Shown one piece after another: positions 57,158 to 64,000 of a stretch of 64,000 nt of DNA; the first letter of the stretch is position 1, and every line of letters begins with the position of its first letter. Below the pieces are notes generated by a model. The model was not told where the DNA came from and made no database searches. It saw only the letters and a list, made by a program, of their open reading frames with translations. Location of the stretch: assembly GCF_014529535.1 (NCBI RefSeq), contig NW_023504014.1:186001-250000 (forward strand), read 5' to 3'. The position numbers were made by a program, and so were the translations under genes. The DNA is from Bradysia coprophila (Eukaryota > Arthropoda > Insecta > Diptera > Sciaridae).

Positions 57158-58759
57158 CGAGCCATCAGAACAGTCGGAGCGTTTGCTGCGACTGAGCCCC
57201 GTACAAACCCGTATATCTATTGCGTACGTGACCCTAGTGCGTCTGTCAGTGACTCTGTCACCCTATTTTGACCGTAGGCCTATTGCGCCGGTTAATGTAG
57301 TTAAAGTAAAATTATAATGTAATATGTACATCTTACAAATTCCGCATAGCGCAATTACGAAGCCCCGTACGACGTTCCTTTCAAATGAAACAAAAATTTC
57401 AAATCGCCCTAAAATTTTAATTTATTGAGTATAAATACACATAGGCCTAGTATCGGCCTCAGTCCGAGGATCCAAATTTTTTTTTATTCAACTACATTCT
57501 ATTCGGCCTTTGATTACCTTCCAAATGAAACAAAAAATACGAAAAACGTATGAAATTTGCTCGAGTTATATCTAAAATACACATAGGGCCCTAGTAGTGG
57601 TCTTAGTCCAAGGACCCAAATTTAATTTTTTTTCAACAACATTCTATTCGGCCTTTGATTACCTTCCAAATGAAACAAAAATTACGAAAAACGGATGAAA
57701 TTTACTCGAGTTATATGTGAAATACACATAGGGCCCTAGTAGCGGCCTTAGTCCAAGGACCCAAATTTTTTTTTTTTCAACAACATTCTATTCGGTGTTC
57801 GATTATCTTTCAAATGAAACAAAAATTACGAAAAACGGATGAAATTTGCTCGAGTTATATGTAAAATACACATAGGGCCCTAGTAGTGGTCTTAGTCCAA
57901 GGACCCAAATTTAAAATGTTTTTCAACTACATTCTATTCGGCCTTTGATTACCTTCCAAATGAAACAAAAATTACGAAAAACGGATGAAATTTGCTCGAG
58001 TTATATGTAAAATACACATAGGGCCCTAGTAGTGGTCTTAGTCCAAGGACCCAAATTTAATTTTTTTTCAACAACATTCTATTCGGCCTTTGATTACCTT
58101 CCAAATGAAACAAAAATTACGAAAAACGGATGAAATTTACTCGAGTTATATGTGAAATACACATAGGGCCCTAGTAGCGGCCTTAGACCAAGGACCCAAA
58201 TTTAATTTTTTTTCAACAACATTCTATTCGACATTCGATTACCTTCCAAATCAAACAAAAATTACGAAAAACGAATGAAATTTACTCGAGTTCTATGTAA
58301 AATACACATAGGGCCCTAGTAGCATTTCACTTCTAAGGCTAACTCACGGTCCACTCACCCGATTTTAAAAAACTTTTTTTTCCTGGATTGGTATTGACAA
58401 TACCTATCATTTGCCGTGTCATTTACATTTCCATCGTTTATTTTGCCATAAATATCACCAAAAGACCTTAAATCACTTAGGTGGCCTTAACTCACGAAGG
58501 GCCGACCCGAATATGCCCATCTTCGAACTTAGCCTCACTATTTCGATTACCTTTCAGGGAAAAAAAAAATTTTGAAATCGGATTTGATTTACTCAAGATA
58601 TCGACGTGACAGACGGACAGACGGATAGACAAATTTTTTATTGCAGATTCGTCATCTATGAACATAGGCAAACACTTTGCCCTTACCGTCTGCTTCGAAT
58701 TCCATCAATTACACACGGCATCGTAATCCTATAAGCCCCTTTGTACTTCGTACGGGGCT
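57158..58759 (+). mobile_element. Helentron-like non-autonomous element, copy 4
   Basis: Complete from CGAGCCATCAGAAC to the GGGGCT hairpin end, with A-runs outside. The array at 57425-58330 has about six units. Contains a small duplication GTCTGTCAGTGACTCTGTCA in its 5' part not seen in copies 1-3. It lies directly beside family B copy 3 and after a B fragment, probably an insertion into or next to a B element. Confidence 0.8.
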
Positions 58760-58763
58760 AAAA

Positions 58764-59621
58764 ATTTTGGCAGATGATGAGAAAACCTAAGCCAGCTTGT
58801 TTGAACTAAAATTGGGTGTAAAATTTAATTTTTGCGTAACGAAGCTGAAAGCGTCAATTCTAGCGATATCATTCATTATAGAAATTGTATTTCAAAGACT
58901 GCGTAACACTTTTCTCTAAGAGATTTTTGTTGGGATATTAGTCGTTTAAGAAGTGTAGTCAACACTGCTTTTTAGAACAGTTATAATTAAAAAATTTGAT
59001 GAAAATCGAAAATTTGACGAAAATCAGCTATCCGAAAGCGACGAAATATTTCCAGCTGCCCAACATACCCCGAAAGTGATCAAATTTTTCTAATTGCCCA
59101 CCATGTCAACCATAATATTCATAAACTTTGAATTTTGAAATTTCGACCGAATTACATCCAACTTCACAACAATTATAACAACACTATCAACACAAAATGG
59201 CTGTACATTTTATATGAGAGAAATCGTTCCGAAAATTAATTAATTAATTCCACAAAATTCTGATTTTTCCTGGGATAATGATGAACGATGAATCTCCTGC
59301 AAAGTTTGATGGAGATTGGCTGCGGATTTTCCGAGATCCACCGTCGATAGATAGACAGACAGACAGATAGAAACATACAGATTAAGTTGAAAGATTTTGA
59401 TTGTTTGGAGAATGCCATTTTTCATATCTTTGTACTGAAAATGACGACTTGGAAAACGTAATATCTCCGGTTCCCGAGCACTTTGGTAGGCGTGTGATAG
59501 CTCATTTTCTTTGTATTTCAAGTGAGAATATTTGGTCTCACGCGTCTCAAAAAAATTTCTTCGTTCTTTTTTTTGGAAGTTAAGACTGCGTCAAGTCCTC
59601 CGCTATCGCTCCGGACATGAT
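58764..59621 (-). mobile_element. family B element, copy 3
   Basis: From TTTGGCAGATGATGAGAAAA to the complement of ATCATGTCCGGAGCG at 59621. The minisatellite is reduced to about two units (58990-59025), showing that array length varies strongly within the family. Confidence 0.75.
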
Positions 59622-61467
59622 TAAACCCCAGCGGAAAAGATTCAAAAACTTGTTGGATCTTCACATTTTTTAACATTTTCCTTTTATTCTCATCTCATTT
59701 CATCAGAGTGGCTGTTCCTTAGTCCCTAAAATTGTTAACATTTTTGTTGTACTTTGAACTTGCGTCACGCACGGTGGCTACTAATATACTCACAAAAAAT
59801 CCCGTCGTGAAAATGTAGGAAAATCGAGAAAATTAATGAAGGAAAAATCGTGAAAACAGTAACTCGAAAATAGGCATTTGAATCGAATAATTTTTTCGTC
59901 ATACGAGAGACATTTCCAGATTCCACAATTCTGTGGATTTTAAACAAAATTCATTCAAAAACAACAACAGCGTTAAACATCTGATTGCTAGATAACACTT
60001 TCTCGTTAGCTTCTAGTGTGAATTGGTTAAAGTATTATCGGTGTTTCCTGTTCGCATTCTTCTGAACTATGAACTATTTTCAATAAATATGTCTCTCTGA
60101 GTCATTGGCCGTGTTGGTTTCATGTAGTCTAGTTTCATGTATCAGCAAACTCAGCATAAGTAATAAATCGACAGCGCGACCTTCTTCAAAGTAAAAAAAA
60201 AAATTGAAAACCGACTCATGTTCAATTATACCGTTCAACAATTTGGCAGAACATAAAAACTTTTTGTCTTCAAAATTATCCTCTAAAAATTACAAACAAC
60301 CACTAAATTTGCTGCAGGCCACACACACACACACACATATTTTTCGCGAAAACACAGAACCTATTCGATTAACACATTTGGTCTTGATTAAGGTTGTTAT
60401 ACTTCGGTGAACTGTTTTTTTTCTCCTCCACACTAGGAGGATATATTTGCAAGGTAATAATCAAATGCTGTCCGTGAAATCGAAATGGTCACACCTTTAA
60501 ACTGACTGACTAATCGATTCAAGTCTTGTTTTTCGGATTGTTTGTGTTCCGATTGGATTTTGTTTGCTTTGTTGCCTGTCATTGTAACAATACCTTCGTT
60601 GGTTGATTGAATTAATTAAAATCTAAAATTTGTGATCTTTGTAATTGAAATTGAAAAACGCAATAGAACAAATCGTCCATCATAAATACACGACGTTCAT
60701 TGTTTATTGTAATATACTTCGGATGAGATACCAATATAATGAATGGCCCATTAAGCAACCATAACATTTAAGAATAGATTGAAATTAACGAAACATTTTT
60801 ACTCGCTCATTCAGACCGGTACATTTGCATAACGACATACAGCATGATCCCATTTACCAACATTTATAATATAGTTAGTATACATATGCCGGGCGTCACT
60901 AGACGCAATGTATATCTGAAAACGAAATGAATTATTTTCTGTGTGATTGAAGTATTGTTTTGCTATTATTGTAAAATATTTGCGCGAACCATAATCATGA
61001 AACAAAAATACGCTAATGCCAATTACAGCAACATTCACATCTCAATAAAGTTGCTAAAACGAAAAATTTGAAATATAATAAACGTTTCACGACCAAACGA
61101 AATGAAAAAGAAACACAAAACGTCGAGAGCATAATTTAATTTAGCATGCGAAACATATTCATATGCAATAAGATCCAGATAATAATCTCTCAGGCGCAAC
61201 AATGTAACTATAAATACATTATTTATGAGGTAATTGATGAAATTTGGCGTTTCTTTTCAGGTAAAAATATCTTTTCAATTCGAACAGCCAAGCCTAACGA
61301 TTGAATCCATTTTTAGACCTGTACGAAATGTACCGGGGGTAAAGATCAATCGTTACGGTAAAAGTTTGAATTTATTTTTTTTTTCATTTTCGAATATTGA
61401 TTTTTTCAAAGTTTTCCAAAATTTGGTCGTGTGCTGAAAAAATCTCATTACAACACGTGTAACACAT
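59622..61467. other. intergenic, (AC)n microsatellite
   Basis: (AC)n at 60321-60337. A 67-codon frame at 61234-61437 and a 75-codon minus frame at 61038..60811 have no recognised family. No gene supported. Confidence 0.4.
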
Positions 61468-62555
61468 CATGCTGTTGAAGATTGAACTTAGCATTCTCAT
61501 AAATTCTAATTGAGTTAAATCAATCAAGTTGGCACTTGAGGAAAGAAAGTTTTTTTATGTTTATTCTGTTAGAATCAGCGATTGAATAAACATCACTTTT
61601 TGTATCACTGCTTTTGTTCCTCACCGCAAACTGGAACCTCTAACAGGTTATGGGCCCAGATCGGGGATAGGGCAGTGAAAAGTAGAAGATGAAGATGGAA
61701 ATAAAATCGAGAATGAAAGTATGCTGACATGGACTGAAAACGGAGTAGGATTTGGAATATGATTTGGAAAGTAAAGAACGACAGGACTATAAATGGACGA
61801 AAGAATGGATTGCGAGCAATGAAAGAGCAAGAAACAAGTGTTATTTACGGCATCGACATTGGCAAAGTTTACCGGACGAAAGAAAAGAAAAGAAAAGAAA
61901 AGAAAGGAAAAGAAAGGAAAAGAAAAGAGAAGAAAGTGGAACAGAGTTTGAGCAACAAAGTTTGAGCAAAAGAAAAAGGATACAAAAGAAGAAGAAAACT
62001 TTAAGAGAAGAAGAAGACAAAAGAAGAAGATGAAGATGGAGGAGAGGATGATAAACAGAACAAAAGAAGAAAACAGAAGGCGGAAGACGAAGACGGAAGG
62101 CAATAAGACGAAGGTGGAAGATTCATTGGGACAATGGTTGAGAAATCGGTCGCCGCAGAGTCGGTCGTTGGTGGCAAAGTTGCATGTGAAGGCTTCGATA
62201 GTTCTTCGTACGGCGGAGTGTATGGTTATGATGGAGAAGCTGGTTACGGCAGTCCATATGGTTCTGGTTAAGGAGGAAGTTAACGGAGACGAAGATTTAA
62301 GATAAAATTTGATTTATTATGTTGTCGCTATGCAACGGATATTTATTCAAGTGGTAGAATTTATGGGAATGAGAAGAAGTGTTGAAGATGGAACTTAGCA
62401 TTCTCATAAATTCTAATTGAGTTAAATCAATCAAGTTGGCACTTGAAGAAAGACAGTTTTTATGTTTATTCTGTTAGAATCAGCGATTGAATAAACATCA
62501 CTTTCTGTATCACTGCTTTTATTCCTCGCCGCAAACTGGAACCTCTAACACATGC
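61468..62555 (+). mobile_element. copia-type TRIM, copy 2, complete
   Basis: 5' LTR 61473-61645, primer-binding site GGTTATGGGCCCAG at 61646-61659, interior to 62379 (734 bp), polypurine GGGAATGAGAAGAAG directly before the 3' LTR 62380-62550. CATGC is duplicated at 61468-61472 and 62551-62555. The two LTRs differ at about six positions plus a 2-bp length change. The interior is GAA/GAAAA-rich without any retroviral enzyme domain; short frames such as 61752-62033 (K/E/R-rich) are low-complexity products. LTRs contain AATAAA. Confidence 0.92.
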
Positions 62556-63254
62556 TTTGTGTGATTGTTGAGTTTCGTTGACGCTCTCTCTCTGATGACA
62601 GTTCGTGCGAGAAAATTTTGATTTTCTTAACTCCTGTTTTCCCCATGGGGCGAACAAGACTTTGGTGTCATTACTGTCTGGCTCAAAATCAGTTTTTCGC
62701 ATTTTCCGATCAAAAGACAACAAAGTACTGTACTGTCGTGCTCGCCTTCGGCTCGAAATATGACCTTCCCACAAAAAATGTCCCAATGTACCTACTATTT
62801 CACTTTGCAACTGTCACTTCGTTTTGATTTTGAAAAATGGTGAAAGTAGGAAATTCGTACTCGAGCGGATTGCAGCCCTCGCCTTGCTCTGGCCACAAAC
62901 TTCTACTCTTGTTCAAATTTCTTATTTTCTCCCCTTGGTAAACAACCATTATGAACATGGACTGTACTGTAACGCTAAGGCGTTTTGTTCATTCCTACTG
63001 AATTTGTCCCTGTATGCTTGGTTGGATCTTACTGAATTCAAGCATGTATAAAGTTTAACGCAAAATGGATACCGTTTTGTTCCTAGTAGGGTGCGAATAG
63101 CATCTACCATCATCAATTTCACAAACGTCTCTATTACACACTAATGAGTACATAAGCATAGATGGAGTTCCCTCAGACTAAGTCGAAATGTGCCTATAAT
63201 GGTTTCAGAAATCTACTCCTTCAGAGAGGGTACAAGAAAGAAAGGAAAGTACAG
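62556..63254. other. intergenic; GCTCGCCTTCGGCTCG-type hairpin words
   Basis: 62730-62905 contains GTGCTCGCCTTCGGCTCGAA and GCCCTCGCCTTGCTCTGGCC, close to TACGGCCCTCGCTTCGCTCT at 57098; probably a repeat of the GAGCGAAGCGAG foldback type. No gene. Confidence 0.4.
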
Positions 63255-63388
63255 AACAGGTATGGCCAATCGAAAAATTCATCTTAAACGCACTCACAAT
63301 GTGTGTCAAAATAATATGAAAATGAGTGCGTCTCATGGCGGAAATCAAATTTTTATGTCCTCCGGGTGGGTGATAGACCATACCTGTT
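63255..63388. mobile_element. 134-bp MITE with AACAGGTATGG ends
   Basis: Inverted ends AACAGGTATGG (63255-63265 and 63378-63388) continue imperfectly to about 17 bp. An inner inverted pair ACGCACTCA/TGAGTGCGT follows. No duplication recognised. Confidence 0.65.
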
Positions 63389-64000
63389 TTACACCTTCAT
63401 TGATTGTTAGATGATGAAAACAGATCGTAGTTGATACTCGAGAGTCGTGCGGGTCACCGTCACCTGTTGCTTGCAAAGCTTATATGTTATAACACGTCGA
63501 CAGGCCTATCAACCAAACCGAACGTTTGAATATGTACAGAACTATTATTGTTGAATTGAAATTGATTTGGCTACACGACTAGGTCTTGAACGTTGAATGA
63601 GATTCGAGGGGAAAAAAATGCAATTACGACTATTCAATACCCAGCATCGAAATGTTCTTTTTGAGTAAATAAATGGTGCACGTTCTTAGAAAACAAAAAT
63701 CAGTTTCGGTCAAATCGGAATTATGCAGTTACGCTACTCCGTGTTATAAAATTCATTTAATGAAACAACTTGATTTATAGGCGCTGATCAACCTGGAAAT
63801 TAAGCTACACGTCCCTACATGTGTCCATTGGAAAGGAAGTTTTTTTTTCTTCAACATTTGCAATTAGTTGCTAGACAACACAGCGTCATAAACATTCATT
63901 TAAAATTAACAAATGAAACCCATCAACATCAATGGGGTATGACCATACTATAGGTATACTATAACTGACCTTCGCAATTTTTTTTTTTAATTTTGTTTTC
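63389..64000. other. intergenic, nothing recognised
   Basis: No supported gene to the window end. Confidence 0.4.

Noticed and set aside
63190..63414. 74-codon frame
   Set aside because: Most of it is the MITE at 63255-63388.

Overview
This window is nuclear DNA from an insect, most likely a dipteran. The evidence is short spliced introns (57-214 bp) with GT/AG borders, an A+T-rich background, a C2H2 zinc-finger gene, and six RR-2 (Rebers-Riddiford type 2) cuticular-protein genes with insect-type TATA promoters. The dipteran placement is inference from protein style. No ribosomal RNA gene, credible tRNA gene or CRISPR array was seen.

Layout. 1-2076: the 3' part of a five-exon C2H2 zinc-finger gene (+). 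2.1-12.9 kb: repeats, including a Helentron-like element, a truncated non-LTR retrotransposon, a 34-bp hairpin element with target duplication, and a hAT-like MITE built of TATCGATAA motifs. 13.0-13.6 kb: RR-2 cuticle gene 1 (+). 14.5-17.9 kb: an element carrying a 109-bp tandem array, then a foldback element. 18.6-19.4 kb: RR-2 gene 2 (-). 20.1-23.0 kb: a miniature copia-type LTR element (TRIM) carrying a nested Helentron-like element in one LTR. 23.1-24.0 kb: a very long, partly perfect hairpin. 25.05-25.83 kb: a Mutator-like element with a 95-bp array. 27.4-29.6 kb: a 5'-truncated but ORF-intact non-LTR retrotransposon (reverse transcriptase plus restriction-like endonuclease). 31.0-51.5 kb: four near-identical RR-2 genes, all (-), at 31.0, 41.5, 47.4 and 50.7 kb, separated by MITEs, two more Helentron-like elements, a LINE fragment and foldbacks. 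53.1-55.4 kb: a mariner-like long-TIR element whose core became an 18-bp satellite. 57.2-62.6 kb: a fourth Helentron-like copy, a third copy of the foldback family and a second, complete TRIM with target-site duplication. The remainder is intergenic DNA.

How it fits together. The host content is essentially one regulatory zinc-finger gene and a dispersed cluster of cuticle genes whose products (secreted, chitin-binding R&R domain plus Ala/Pro/Val/His-rich flanks) would act together in the extracellular cuticle. The four (-) genes at 31-51 kb share promoter, introns and antisense composition, so they look recently duplicated or homogenised. The mobile elements show a recurrent theme: several unrelated non-autonomous families (Helentron-like, Mutator-like, mariner-like, an inverted-repeat family and the TRIM) each carry their own internal minisatellite. 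The most distinctive observations are the TRIM with a copia-type primer-binding site, the Helentron-like family with a dated empty site, the covarying 3'-UTR hairpin of the retrotransposon, the long hairpin at 23.5-23.9 kb, and the 34-bp mini-element.
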